A DNA stretch of 64,000 nt from Perkinsus olseni (Eukaryota; Perkinsozoa; Perkinsida; Perkinsidae), in the NCBI GenBank assembly GCA_013115135.1, contig JABANP010000003.1, forward strand, positions 372,001 to 436,000, read 5' to 3'. The position numbers and the translations under genes were made by a program. This document shows positions 1 to 10,275 of this stretch, piece by piece. Below the pieces are notes generated by a model. That model saw only the letters and a program-made list of their open reading frames with translations. It had not been told where the DNA came from and searched no databases. Position 1 is the stretch's first letter. Every line of letters begins with the position of its first letter.

Positions 1-235
1 CAGCGGGCTTGCCAGAGCAGTACTCGTCGTTCCCTCCCGTGTAAGGCGACGGGGTGGTGTTGTCATCAAAGTCGTTAGCTGTTGTAGGGGCCATGAAGTG
101 ATTATTCCCGCTACCAGTCGTGGCCACCTCAGGAGCAGAGGTCGGAGCAGCAGTACTGGTGCTATCACTAGAACATCCTGCTAGGAATAGAGCGATCAGA
201 GCAACGAAGAACCCTGTGTATGAAAACATGGACAT
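1..235 (-). CDS. Small secreted Thr/Ser-rich protein, N-terminal part (runs off left edge)
   Basis: The reverse strand reads from an ATG at 235 (or a second in-frame ATG at 229) without a stop to the window edge. It encodes a hydrophobic signal peptide ending LFLAGCSSD, then a Thr/Ser/Pro-rich stretch, then a Tyr-Cys pair (YCSGKP) just before the edge. This is the architecture of the complete family member at 2890-3486: signal peptide with a lipobox-like end, a low-complexity stalk, and a domain opening with a YC motif. The family is not one I can name. A cell-surface or extracellular place is inferred from the signal peptide. The C-terminal domain lies outside the window, so membership rests on the N-terminal half. 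Confidence 0.6.
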   Translation of the reverse strand, partial: MSMFSYTGFFVALIALFLAGCSSDSTSTAAPTSAPEVATTGSGNNHFMAPTTANDFDDNTTPSPYTGGNDEYCSGKPA

Positions 236-844
236 TGGAACAACGAATCACAAATGAAAATCAACAACCAACTACATTACAATACCGTCGCACCCTTTAA
301 GACTCAGGTGAATTTCCAATGCATACAATCAACGCTATGAACGCGAATGGGACACTCTGTGACAACTAGCTTTCTAGGATACCACTGAAGCTGACAGCAA
401 GTGTGACGTTTGTCTTCATCTTCTCCGTGACACAATTAGACTCCTAGACTGTGACAACGTGAGATGTCTCCTCCCCGGCCATGGGGCTCAGCTCCATCCT
501 TTCCACACGGCGCGAGTCACACACCAGTAACTAGACTCAACCAAACACCAGGAACCCTCTTCACTCAAACATTGGACCCTTCAACTGTTGATACTGTCAA
601 GGTAGGAGCGAAGCAGATTCGGCAGCTGGAGGAGACTGCCGTACAGACGATAGACTTCTGCTCGCGCCTATCGAGTGGTGTAGCAACGAAGAATTCGATG
701 AAGGAACATTATACACAGGGCTAATAGTTGTGGATGGGAGAGTAGGCAGTTAGACTACTCCAGAAGAAAGATTGTCTCCTCAATCAACACTGATCCCTAG
801 TGAGGTTGAGGGAAGTAGTAGGGGGATACGACACAGAGAAACTA
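236..844. other. Intergenic, nothing convincing
   Basis: The region separates two minus-strand family members. An 86-codon open frame at 464-724 (+) has an ATG but no recognisable domain, signal peptide or splice pattern. I do not call it a gene. Confidence 0.5.
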
Positions 845-1288
845 TCATTCAACACTGAGTAAGTGATCGAGAGCTTCCTTATTCAAATCAGCAGTGGTCG
901 TGCCAAGCTTATTGGCAGCAGCGACGAGTTGGTAGTTACTATAGTCAGGCACGAATACAGAGCAATCGTGGATGTAGTAGGCAACGTCGCTGATAACCTC
1001 ACCAGAGGGTATGCTGATTGAGAAAGCCTTCGACCTCACGTTGACACTCCCGACAAGACCTTCATAGTTGAAGCAATACACTCCGACCGGCTCACGACCG
1101 CAGGTAACAACACGAGACGGAGATGAGTTGCTATTGAGCCCAGCGACGGATGAATCATCCGTGTACCCACGGTTGGGTGCGAGAAACAATTGCTCTTGCA
1201 GAGCGGCTTGCTCCATAGCTGCTTGGTCGATACAGCCGGAGAGCGATAATGCGAGTACTGCGCAGCAGAAGATTACTGGCGAGAGCAT
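845..1288 (-). CDS. Divergent member of the secreted Cys-bounded family, 147 aa
   Basis: The open frame extends upstream to 1411, but I start at the ATG at 1288 because it puts a signal peptide (MLSPVIFCCAVLALSLSGC) at the N-terminus, with the same L-S-G-C end as its neighbours. The Thr-rich stalk is largely missing and replaced by a short Gln/Ala/Asn region. The C-terminal domain keeps the family landmarks: a Cys before P-x-G-x-YC, then a Cys followed by FVPDY, then ANKLGTT. These correspond to C, YCGKY, GCTDFEPDY and ANELGMT in the 2890-3486 protein. It lacks that protein's final Cys. I read it as an old paralogue with a shortened stalk. Function is unknown; secretion or a surface position is inferred. 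Confidence 0.65.
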   Translation of the reverse strand: MLSPVIFCCAVLALSLSGCIDQAAMEQAALQEQLFLAPNRGYTDDSSVAGLNSNSSPSRVVTCGREPVGVYCFNYEGLVGSVNVRSKAFSISIPSGEVISDVAYYIHDCSVFVPDYSNYQLVAAANKLGTTTADLNKEALDHLLSVE

Positions 1289-2889
1289 GGTTGAATAAAA
1301 GAAGAAACCTACCGACTTTGCATGCCCGTAAGAAGCGATCTCTGTAGATCCTGGCCACTGGCTAGGGCCAGATGAGCCGGAGAGCTTACCGTCTAGACAA
1401 CCAAGGCACATCCACTCTCGGATTATCTACCGCGATTCGAGAGCTCAAAATAAAGAAACGTTCGGAAGATTACGACGTACTATGCTCGTTACCCCAAATG
1501 GCTCACCGACTGACACGACACAGCGCAGTGGACACCCAACACCTCGCCATTTGAGATCTCAAACATGAATCTCATGAGGGAGACAGCCCCTTGTGCTACC
1601 TCCTCAGCGCGTAAGCGGGGCGACCTACCCATCTCTGCGTTACCGAGACGGCCACCCCAAAAGAAACGCATACTACTACTAGTGGTGAGGTTACCCTTGA
1701 CGGCGTGCTCGACGTCAGTGACCACTTGTTGAACGGCAAGGAATGTGTCTTCGTCTGCTCACTTCGCCCTTCATAGCTGTGTACGCGTGCAAATGCCCTG
1801 GCCGTGCGAATGTTTCAAGTCAGCATTCGTCGGCGACGAATCGTCGCGAATGACTGCGATGGGAGGAGGAGAATCTCCTTAGGAGATGTATGGGGTGCCG
1901 GTCTCCCGTCTTACCGTCCTCGTGAGTCCTGATAATTTCGCCTCCAGTGCCTCTCTTATTTAAGTCGACTTCAACTATGCCGCCCTCGGGCTTTTTCCAA
2001 GGGTCGGCTCTTGAAGCTCGACGGGTCCTTTGATCCTCCGCAAAGCACAACACTGGACTCGAAAAGTACGAGCATCTCTCAATAAAGGAGCGCCCTCGAT
2101 GTCGCAGGCCAACTACCGTCAAGCAAGCCTTAATAATACTTCTCGTGCGTAAGGAGCTCCTTCTCCAGGCCAACGACGGATCGAGAACCCAGTTATTAGA
2201 GCCACACCTACTCTCTTTTTTGATGGAGCCTTCACCGTGAAGTAGGATCCACGGATAACACCAGTAACGTCGTACGAATCTGCTTCCCGGCAATGATACG
2301 AGAGAGTACGGCACTTGGTGAGGGGCATCGTTCGATAGTCGAACTTCAATTGTGGCATGCGTTGTTACCCGTAGATTCCCCACTTGTCCACTACCTGGCT
2401 CGTGTAAAGACACACTGAGTGCAACACGCGCCATTAGGGATTCAAGGTCACTTATCTACATTGGATCTTATAACTGCATCGGCAAGTGGTATGTGACCAC
2501 TAGTATTCTCCATAGCGACGACACCCGACTTGTTAACTGAGCCTCTAGCACAATAGCACAATTAAGATGCAAACGCCAACTCCGGAGGATTCGAACGGGT
2601 GAAATACACGTGGAGTCTGGTGACACACCCTCGTGATAACCAGTGGTCCCCCTATTGTGTCCCAGGGTGTGGCTACTAGCGTAGCTCTCTTAGCGCTACA
2701 AATAATGTAGCACAGATGAAGTTACGGTAGATACGGAAGTCACAAGTTGTGGTTCGTTCGTTGGCTCAGTACGAAATTGTTCCAATTCTATTAGGATGAG
2801 TGTAATGGTTGTACAGGGCTCATGTCGTCTATCTGGTTTTTTTCTATTCATCACATGCAGTTTGAAAGCTGTTTTTTCGTTCCCTTATA
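1289..2889. other. Intergenic 1.6 kb, no supported gene
   Basis: Overlapping open frames occur on both strands (the longest at 1820-2434, minus, 204 codons), but none shows a domain, a signal peptide or a coherent set of splice sites. The 2890 gene's start is preceded by a T-rich tract near 2838-2846. Confidence 0.45.
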
Positions 2890-3486
2890 ATGAAGTTCTA
2901 CGCCATTGTTGCCTCTGCTATTGTCGCTCTCTCTTTGACCGGTTGCAGTGACGATGATACGACGACGACTGTTGCTCCTACAACGACAACTACTGTAGTC
3001 ACTACGGGTGCTGCCCAGGGTACTACAGTATCTCCTCTCGAAACGACAACCAAGGGACCCTTCCTTCCTCATAGCACGGCTCCGGGCGACTCCACCACAG
3101 GGTCTTCGGGTGATTCTACTACGGGTTCCTCGGGCTCCGCCACTACTACTTCCAGTAGTGGTGGAAGCTGTTCGGCTACTCCTAGTGGAAAATACTGCGG
3201 AAAGTACATGATGTTCAAGGGTACGGCTACCATCGATAGTGGAAGCTTTGACTTGACTGTGAGGCCCTTAGTTAATATCAACGGTGTTGATTATACTATG
3301 AAGGGCTGCACGGACTTCGAGCCTGATTACAATGATCCCCAGATGGTGGACATGGCTAACGAACTTGGTATGACTCCTGACCAGCTCGAACAGGCTATGA
3401 CTATTACTTATGACGAGTCCAACGACACCTTCAGTATGTCTATGGCGGGAGTTGTGTCCCTCGACCTTTCTAAAGACCAGTGCTAA
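2890..3486 (+). CDS. Secreted Thr/Ser-rich protein with Cys-bounded C-terminal domain, 198 aa (best intact family member)
   Basis: The single exon starts at ATG 2890 and stops with TAA. Residues 1-19 form a signal peptide (hydrophobic core AIVASAIVALSL, then TGC). Residues 20-90 are a mucin-like Thr/Ser/Pro/Gly stalk with repeated STTGSSGDSTTGSS-type units, a plausible O-glycosylation region. Residues about 94-198 form a compact domain with four cysteines: one before the stalk boundary, one in YCGKYMMFKG, one in GCTDFEPDYNDPQ, and the C-terminal residue itself (KDQC). It is convergent with the ATP-grasp gene at 4162-5649, and this pairing recurs in decayed form downstream. In a bacterium the L-T-G-C end would be a lipobox. 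In this eukaryotic setting lipidation is doubtful, and a normal secreted or surface protein is more likely. Function is unknown. Confidence 0.75.
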   Translation: MKFYAIVASAIVALSLTGCSDDDTTTTVAPTTTTTVVTTGAAQGTTVSPLETTTKGPFLPHSTAPGDSTTGSSGDSTTGSSGSATTTSSSGGSCSATPSGKYCGKYMMFKGTATIDSGSFDLTVRPLVNINGVDYTMKGCTDFEPDYNDPQMVDMANELGMTPDQLEQAMTITYDESNDTFSMSMAGVVSLDLSKDQC

Positions 3487-4161
3487 AGGGCCTGGTCTGT
3501 ATGGGTCTTGGCTTTTTTGACCTCTAAACGATGTTAAGTAGTTCATGAGTATGTTCTCTAGGAGTTTGCGTAAATCTGTTTTCTATTGCTCTCTGTTACT
3601 CGTTGGTAATCTGTTCTGACTGCACAAAGATTTGTCACCAAGTCAAAAGTCTCGCGTTAGTGAAGGGTGGGGTGGACGAGGTATTGGTTGGGATGACGGT
3701 TCTATTCCCGCGAACCAAGTTCGTTAGGGGCCCTAACTTAGGGCTCTGGCCCAGATGATATAGAGTCTACAGTGTAGACATATCCTAGGAGGGTTCCATG
3801 TTGAAAGGATGGTTTATCTCCTAGTTTGCCCGCTTGCTTAGGAGGTATATGCAAGCCAATGACTTCCACAGTAACGCCTCCTGGCTCAGGTGTTTAGATG
3901 ATGTCTAACCTGTCATCTTGGCGATGCTCGAGTCAACAGGATAGAGAACTTAGTGTGGAATACACCACTACTACCTGAGCTAGTCTAGCTCTACTCACCC
4001 GGATGAAGGCAACAGCTTTTTGAAACTAGTGCAACCTTAATGATGGTTGTCGCATCGGAAATAGCAAAAATGAGAAAAGATGGCCATCGTTGAGACGATG
4101 TCTGTCGAATCCTGATGTTTGCAAAAGTGCCATTCCGGCTCATCAGGTAGGCAGAACCTCC
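3487..4161. other. Spacer between convergent genes, repeated downstream
   Basis: Noncoding. Stretches near 3645-3727 and 3770-4060 reappear in modified form at 7829-7909, 8655-8950 and 12690-12900. This spacer is therefore part of the multiplied unit, not a unique sequence. Confidence 0.6.
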
Positions 4162-5649
4162 TCACATTCGATATAAACAATCAGCAGCGATTTCCGAGCT
4201 GAGTTTTTGAGCCAAAGCCTTGGCCTCGAGAACGTCACTGAAGGACACGAAAAGCTCCGCAATCCAACTGGGCATACCATCATCTGACCCGACAACGGCC
4301 TCGCCATCGTGGACGAGAGCGCTCAACTCCATCACCCCAGAGATGCCACGGAACTTATCCAAAAACTCGATGTTGTCGACGACTCCAGATTTGGGAGCTC
4401 CAACCATAGCATAGGCGATAGGCAAACCAGTTGACATAATTGAGGGCCTCGAGGGAATACCAACTGTCATGAGCAGCTGCTCTACAGCGAGGTCGACGCC
4501 ACTGACGTGCCTGTGGATGGTTCTGATGGGACCAGCACCCATTCTGGCATTGACCTCGATCAGGCGAGGACCTCGGCTAGTGAACTTGCCCTCTACATGA
4601 AAAACTCCGTGAGTAAAACCAATCGCAGCGACAGCGTCCTGAGCCATTTTCTTGAGACCAGCAACCTTCTCTTCGGGAAGAAGAGAAGGAAAAGTACCCC
4701 AGGTTTCGGCGAAGTACGGCTCGACGGTTGGTCCGTTGTCAACAACATGGCAAAACCTGCACTCGCCATCGCAAAATATGCAATCAACATCCACCTCGTC
4801 GCCGTCTAGAAACTCCTCGAGCATCAAGTCGGGAGCAATCGCGTGCCCATCGTTAATACCATTCGCTTCGGTTTCTGAGGCAGTAGAGGCGGTACGAACC
4901 TTAGTCACGCGTTCCAGCCCCCCAGCCTTGACCCTCAGACCAGCCAGTAGTTGGACGAGCTTCCCGTATGTGCGTTTGAGGTCGTCCATGTCGGATACTT
5001 TTTGTACTCCGAGTGACGACACCCCAGCAATGGGTTTGAGCACAGCGGGGAAGCCGACGTGTTGGGCAGCCTGTTCGAGCTGATTCGGATCTGTTATGAG
5101 GAAGTTCCGAATGGATGGCAGGCCCTTAGCGGTCATTATGTCACGTGTCTTGTGCTTGTCACGAGCGATGTCAACGCACTCGACAGACGGGCCGGGGAGG
5201 CCTAGAGCCTTGCACAGCCTGGCGGCCATGGGCACGGCGAACTCGACGAAAGTACATATACCGTCAACGGGTTCCACGAGAGGATCCTCCTCCAGCGATT
5301 TGATAGCAGCCAAAACCTGCCGGAAGAGCACCTCGTTGTCAGCGGTGAAGTCAATCGGAATGAACTTGGCGATGATGTCCTCAGCAACCATTTCCTCAGC
5401 CCAAGAGTGCGTGAAGTCGATAACAACAACCTTAACACCGAGCTCAGCGGCCCTCTGATAGATAGACTTCTTGTCCTTGGGGCCAGAGCAAAGCACAGCA
5501 ATAGTCGCTCCACGAAGTAACTGTTGTCTAAGTGCCTGACCCTCCTCACTGTGTTGCTCGAGCAGTTCTCGAGGGATCTGTTTCAGCATTTGAAAAGTGG
5601 CAGTCGGAGTCACATTAGCGGTAACTCTGCTGCGCTCTTTGGGGGTCAT
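4162..5649 (-). CDS. ATP-grasp ligase, carnosine-synthase-like, copy 1 (495 aa, intact)
   Basis: I start at ATG 5649 (MTPKERSR); the open frame continues upstream to 5721 without an ATG, so a further 5' exon is possible. Residues 45-135 form a Rossmann-like pre-ATP-grasp domain (ATIAVLCSGPKDKK). The ATP-grasp fold covers about 150-390, with the nucleotide-binding lysine in FPAVLKPIAG (about 206), the acidic LMLEEFLDGDEVDVD segment (about 275-290) and the metal-binding IEVNARMGAG motif (about 364-373). This arrangement is that of the ATP-grasp ligases that join an amino acid to another amine, such as CARNS1 and bacterial L-amino-acid ligases; the actual substrates cannot be read from sequence. 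It is the only complete copy of three. It is convergent with the secreted-protein gene at 2890. Confidence 0.8.
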   Translation of the reverse strand: MTPKERSRVTANVTPTATFQMLKQIPRELLEQHSEEGQALRQQLLRGATIAVLCSGPKDKKSIYQRAAELGVKVVVIDFTHSWAEEMVAEDIIAKFIPIDFTADNEVLFRQVLAAIKSLEEDPLVEPVDGICTFVEFAVPMAARLCKALGLPGPSVECVDIARDKHKTRDIMTAKGLPSIRNFLITDPNQLEQAAQHVGFPAVLKPIAGVSSLGVQKVSDMDDLKRTYGKLVQLLAGLRVKAGGLERVTKVRTASTASETEANGINDGHAIAPDLMLEEFLDGDEVDVDCIFCDGECRFCHVVDNGPTVEPYFAETWGTFPSLLPEEKVAGLKKMAQDAVAAIGFTHGVFHVEGKFTSRGPRLIEVNARMGAGPIRTIHRHVSGVDLAVEQLLMTVGIPSRPSIMSTGLPIAYAMVGAPKSGVVDNIEFLDKFRGISGVMELSALVHDGEAVVGSDDGMPSWIAELFVSFSDVLEAKALAQKLSSEIAADCLYRM

Positions 5650-7154
5650 GGCTTCGGGTAAGATGAACGTACTGAGGAACACGGAAGAACATTTGGCTAG
5701 ATTCTTTCGCGATTTGAACAACCCTGAATCAGCTTGTTGTTGGCGAGATCTTGCCTGTCCTTAGCAGTGAAGACTCAGCTGCAGCATGATCGCTTCACAC
5801 GGTGCGCGCTAAGTGACTCAGCCTGAGTCGATCGCATGAAATTGTGCGCCACCTTTGCGGACCGATCACAACTCCTGGACGATGATATCACTCCCATTGG
5901 GAGTTTCAGCCGGAAAGACGATAATAGACGGTTAGCATTTAACACATGAAGGTTGAAATTTGTCAAGCACACGCATCTACTGCCGTAGAGAAGGATATCG
6001 ATTGAGAGAGAATCAGGAGACAATGATGAAGACAACGGGCGTGGAGACGTGCGGCGCTGCTAGCAAATGGGACATCTGGTGCGCGAGCTGTCATCGTCGC
6101 AGATCATGCCCCCAACTCGAGGCGATACCCTGACAGTGTTAGACATCAGGTTGATAGTGACAACTACCTCCATGGCTACTGCGTGCCATAAATCCCAGAA
6201 TTGTTAGTACCAATGTGTTACCCATACGTGCTCTTTGTGTGCATTCGCTAATTGTGCATCTAATTGTCTGGGCACGCGTGCATGTATGTCTCGTCACGCG
6301 AATGAACAACGGCTTTCCTTGAAGTCTTCTTGATTCTAGTTGTAGCACTCTGAGCCCGTTCTCAAACACCCACACGGCACTGACATATAGGGGGCCACGT
6401 AACTGTAGGGCGTCTTGCGCTTTTGGACTCGGCCTAGCCAGTAAGGATTCACATAGTTGCTGGCGATGCATCTCAAGAATAAGTCCCCGTCGGCGAAGGA
6501 TAAGAATCTTATCATAAGATCACACTCCAAAGCACGCATTGGTACGCGGAGCAAGAGCTGCTGCTCCAAGCAGCTATTGCAAAGACAGGCAGTAGCAACG
6601 AAATCGAGCATGCCTTGCTATATCAAGATGGATACAACCCCAAGCAGGCTGCTTTAATACACGCTGGTCCCCTTTTTTTGGGGGGCAACTTTGTCGCCTC
6701 ACTCGTTATGTTCTATCGAGTTATCGTATTTCGAGATCTTTTGAAACCGCCTTCCACCCAGTAGGTGCTACTGAGTAAAAAGCTACAAACGAAAGCTACA
6801 AACAAAGCTGCTACTGCTACCACTACAAAGTTGGTTGATCAACTATGCTCTTTCCGGACGTAATACCCACCGTGTTCAACGAGGCGTATTTGGTGCGGCA
6901 ATGGCGGTTACTGGTAGATCTTTCATTCAATTGGGGAACTGTCATCGTACCACGACCTCGTAACGAGGTTACATTCATTCGTTATTCTTCGTAAGGATTT
7001 GACGAGAATAGACTGATCGAGCCATGATTTGATAATCATCCCTATCCATACGCTGACCTGAGGCTTCTTGGAAACCGAAAGTCTTCTCGCAGCGGCGCAA
7101 GGATACACCTCATTTTTAACCATCCAGGACCGGGAGGTCGAGGCGTCTCTTCTT
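5650..7154. other. Duplicated intergenic block (copy 1)
   Basis: Noncoding sequence between ATP-grasp copy 1 and the first decayed secreted-protein copy. It is repeated almost base for base at 10276-11771, except that the 457-bp core is inverted there. Small open frames occur in both copies but shift between them, so I treat them as chance. Confidence 0.65.
6230..6686 (+). repeat. 457-bp segment present in opposite orientation at 10856-11315
   Basis: The segment begins gctctttgtgtgcattcgct and ends in a T-run followed by ggggggc. Read as reverse complement it matches 10856-11315 along its whole length, while flanking sequence on both sides matches in direct orientation. Boundaries carry only a few bases of inverted similarity (gctc/gggc). 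I see no transposase in it. Confidence 0.8.
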
Positions 7155-7713
7155 CTTCATACTCTTCGACCATGCCACAAAGCGACACTTTTTCCTAACA
7201 TCTCAACTCCGAGCAGCTCGAGTACGGAATCTCTGGATGGTTTGACCGGGATGGGTCCACGAGGAGAAAGTACTTCAAGTACTCTACTTGGCATTTACTA
7301 GCTCAACCTTGGCAAGTTCTTCTACGGTATCTGCAGGTGCTTTCACTACGGTTACCGCTAGTTCTACAGTGCATCTACTACTTGCAATAGCGGTGGGAGC
7401 TGTTCGCCTACTCCTTGGGGAAAGTATTGCGGGAAGCACATGCTCTTCGAGGGTACGGCCAGCATCGATAGTGGAAGCTTCGACTTGACTGTGAGACCCT
7501 TGGTTAACATAAAAGGAACTGCGCGAACTTCGAGCCTGATTACAATGATCCCCAAATGGTGAACATGGCTAACGAATTCGGTATGACTCCTGTCCTGATT
7601 GATCAGGGTCTGACTTAGTTAGACTGACTATGACCTACGATGAGTCCAACGATACTCTCATCATGTCATCAGCAGGATTCATGTCTCTTGGCCTGTCCAA
7701 GGGCCAGTGCTGA
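7155..7713 (+). pseudogene. Decayed secreted-protein family copy (copy A of duplicated pair)
   Basis: The 3' two thirds match the 16521-17397 member: the stalk with the GTCTACGGTATCT-like serine/threonine codons, then the C-terminal domain (AAGTATTGCGG, ACTTGACTGTGAG, TTCGAGCCTGATTACAATGA) and a terminal Gln-Cys-stop at 7705-7713. The signal peptide and first stalk half are missing. A stop interrupts the stalk near 7300. A short deletion after the GTTAACAT triplets, in the NINGVDYTMKGC part, breaks the frame and removes one cysteine codon. An extra stop-containing insertion follows near 7616. No reading gives a complete domain, so a true pseudogene is more likely than assembly error. Confidence 0.7.
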
Positions 7714-9071
7714 AGGACTTAGTCTGGACAGGTGTTGGTTTTTTTGATTTCTAAACGATGTTGAGTAGTTGATGAGAAGGTTCTCCGGGAGTTTGCGTGA
7801 ATATGTTTTCCATTGCTTTCAAAAGTCTCGCGTTTGTGAAGGGGCGGGTGGAAGAGGTATCGGTTGGGACGACAGCTCTATTCTCGTGAACCAAGATCCG
7901 TTAGGGGCCTTGTTGTTACTCCGGGTTCTGGAGTTCCAGACAATAGGAAAGTCTAGTACTGTTTGCGAGGAAACAGAAGGGGCGGCCGCGGTCTTATGGT
8001 GCTGCTGGTCACACGGACTGTTCATAGTCTATTGAGATAGCCATGGACAAGTGTTCAGAACTCGTGGCAACCATATCCGAGTTGACTTATCAACGTTGTA
8101 GTCTCGTGGGAAAATGACCCACAGGTTCACACTGTGTGATGGACGAAAACCAGTGTGATCAGCGCTTTGTTCATGAGCATGGTTGACCGTCAGTTCAGAC
8201 GGTGTTCTTAGGGTGCTTATGAATAGGTCCCTGGCAGGATTCATGTTAGCTTTGAAGGAGGGCGACGAAATTGCCGGGATAGTTCCAGCGAGGTCCGAAT
8301 GCGCCGCCCCCCCCCTTGGCCAGGATCGCGGCTGGGCGTTGACGTCGATCATAACTACCCTAGTTATCTACTTGTTGAAGGAGTCACTGGTGAATTTAGC
8401 GGGGTCTTCAATCACGACCTTCCAGCAGAGGCGCTCCAACCTGATGACCACATCGTAGAGGTGAGCTAGCACCGCAGGCCCGTTACAGATGGCATCCTCC
8501 TAGGTCAATGGTGTTCGGGCGACTCCCTTGGGATGATTACACGATGAGAGGCGGATGCTCGGCTCACTACGAGCATCAAACGGGAGCTTTGTTGATGATG
8601 GAGACGTCTTTTATTGTGTGCGAATCATTTTCTCGTCCCATCAAAAGGGCTTCAGATGGAGGCTCTTGTCCAGATGATGGAGCAGTAGACATTCTCTATG
8701 AGGGTTCCATATTGAGAAAATGTTTATCTCCTACCATGCCCGTTTTCTCGGGAGCTATATGCAAGCCAAGGACCTCCACTATAATGCCTCCCTAGCTCAG
8801 GTGTTTGAATGGTGGCTGACCTGTCATCTTGGCAATACTCCGGTGAACAATGAAGTTAGACCGGACTACACCGCTAGCAGCTCCACTCACCTACATGAAG
8901 GCAACAACTTGTTGAAATTAGTGCAACTTTAATGGTTGTAGTCGCATCGGAGAAAAGTAGTAAGTGAATGTGATTGTAAAGTACTCTTCTCAATAGTAAA
9001 AAAGAGAGAATGTAGCCATCGTTGAGATGACGCTTGTTGAAGCCTGATGTTTACAAAAGCCGCGCAGCCTT
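7714..9071. other. Spacer with a roughly 740-bp unit-specific insertion
   Basis: The ends (7829-7909 and 8655-8950) match the spacer at 3645-4060. The stretch of about 7915-8650 has no counterpart there or in the third unit. Fragmentary open frames (8183-8458, 8508-8795) show no domain. Terminal repeats or a target-site duplication are not evident to me. Confidence 0.5.
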
Positions 9072-10275
9072 TTAGGCTCGTTGGGTGACGAAAAACTTAT
9101 ATTCGATATGAACAATCAGCAGCGATTTCGCACTGAGTTTTTGAGCCAAAGCCTTCGCCTTATAGGCGTCACTGAGGGACACGACAAGCTCGGCAATCCA
9201 ACTGGGCATACCATCCTCTGGGCCGATCACGGCCTCGCCATCGTGGACGAGAGCGCTTAACTGCACTACCCCAGAGATGTCACGGAACTTATCCAAGAAC
9301 TCGGATGCTGTCGACGACCCCAGATCTGGGAGCTCCAATCGATGCGAAGCCGACAGACATACCAGTCGACTTAATTGAGGGCCTCGAGGGAATACCAACT
9401 GTCATGAGCAGCTGTTCGATAGCGAGGTCGACGCCACTGACGTGCCTGTGGACGGTCCTGATAGGACCAGCACCCATTCTGGCATTGACCTCGATCAGGC
9501 GAGGACCTCGGCTAGTGAACTTGCCCTTAGTCACACGTTCCAGCCCCCCAGCCTTGACCCTCAGACCAGCCAGTAGTTGGACGAGATCCCCGTAGGTGCG
9601 TGTGAGGTCGTCCATGTCGGATACTTTTTGTACTCCGAGTGAAGACACCCCAGCAATGGGTTTAAGCACAGCGGGGAAGCCGACGTGTTGGGCAGCCTGT
9701 TCGAGCTGATTCGGATCTGTTATAAGGAAGTTCCGAATGGATGGCAGGCCCTTAGCGGTCATTATGTCACGTGTCTTGTGCTTGTCACGAGCGATGTCAA
9801 CGCACTCGACAGACGGACCGGGGAGGCCTAGAGCCTTGCACAGCCTGGCGGCCATGGGCACGGCGAACTCGACGAAAGTGCATATACCATCGACGGGTCC
9901 CACGAGAGGATCCTCCTCCAGCGATCTGATAGCATCCAAAGCCTGCCGGAAGAGCACCTCGTTGTCAGCGGTGAAGTCAATCGGAATGAACTTGGCGATG
10001 ATCTCCTCAGCAACCATTTCCTCAGCCCAAGAGTGCGTGAAGTCGATAACAACAACCTTAACACCGAGCTCAGCGGCCCTCTGGTAGATAGACTTCTTGT
10101 CCTTGGGGCCAGAGCAGATCACAGCAATAGTCGCTCCACGCAGTAACTGTTGTCTAAGTGCCTGACCCTCCTCACTGTGTTGCTCGAGCAGTTCACGAGG
10201 AATCTGTTTGAGCATTTGAAAAGTGGCAGTCGGAGTCAGATCAGCGGCAACTCTACTGCGCTCTTTGGGGGTCAT
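9072..10275 (-). pseudogene. ATP-grasp ligase copy 2, core deleted and frame broken
   Basis: Starts at the ATG equivalent to copy 1 (10275; an upstream open extension to 10413 exists). It matches copy 1 very closely, with three lesions. First, codons equivalent to residues 251-353 are missing as an exact 309-nt in-frame deletion (between 9525 and 9527), taking out LMLEEFLDGDEVDVD and most of the ATP-grasp C-lobe. Second, an extra G at about 9303 shifts the frame (GG where copies 1 and 3 have one G). Third, one base is missing near 9130, so the C-terminus differs. Even if the two single-base changes are assembly errors, the deletion should abolish ATP binding. The product could at most be a truncated pre-ATP-grasp protein. 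Confidence 0.8.

Noticed and set aside
1820..2434. 204-codon minus-strand open frame
   Set aside because: Arg/Ser-rich shadow-like composition, no domain, and overlapped by open frames on both strands.
2580..2605. B-box-like GATTCGAACGGG
   Set aside because: No cloverleaf around it.
5775..6660. Small open frames in the duplicated intergenic block (also 10401-11373)
   Set aside because: They change length and frame between the two nearly identical copies and cross the inversion, so they are not conserved as proteins.
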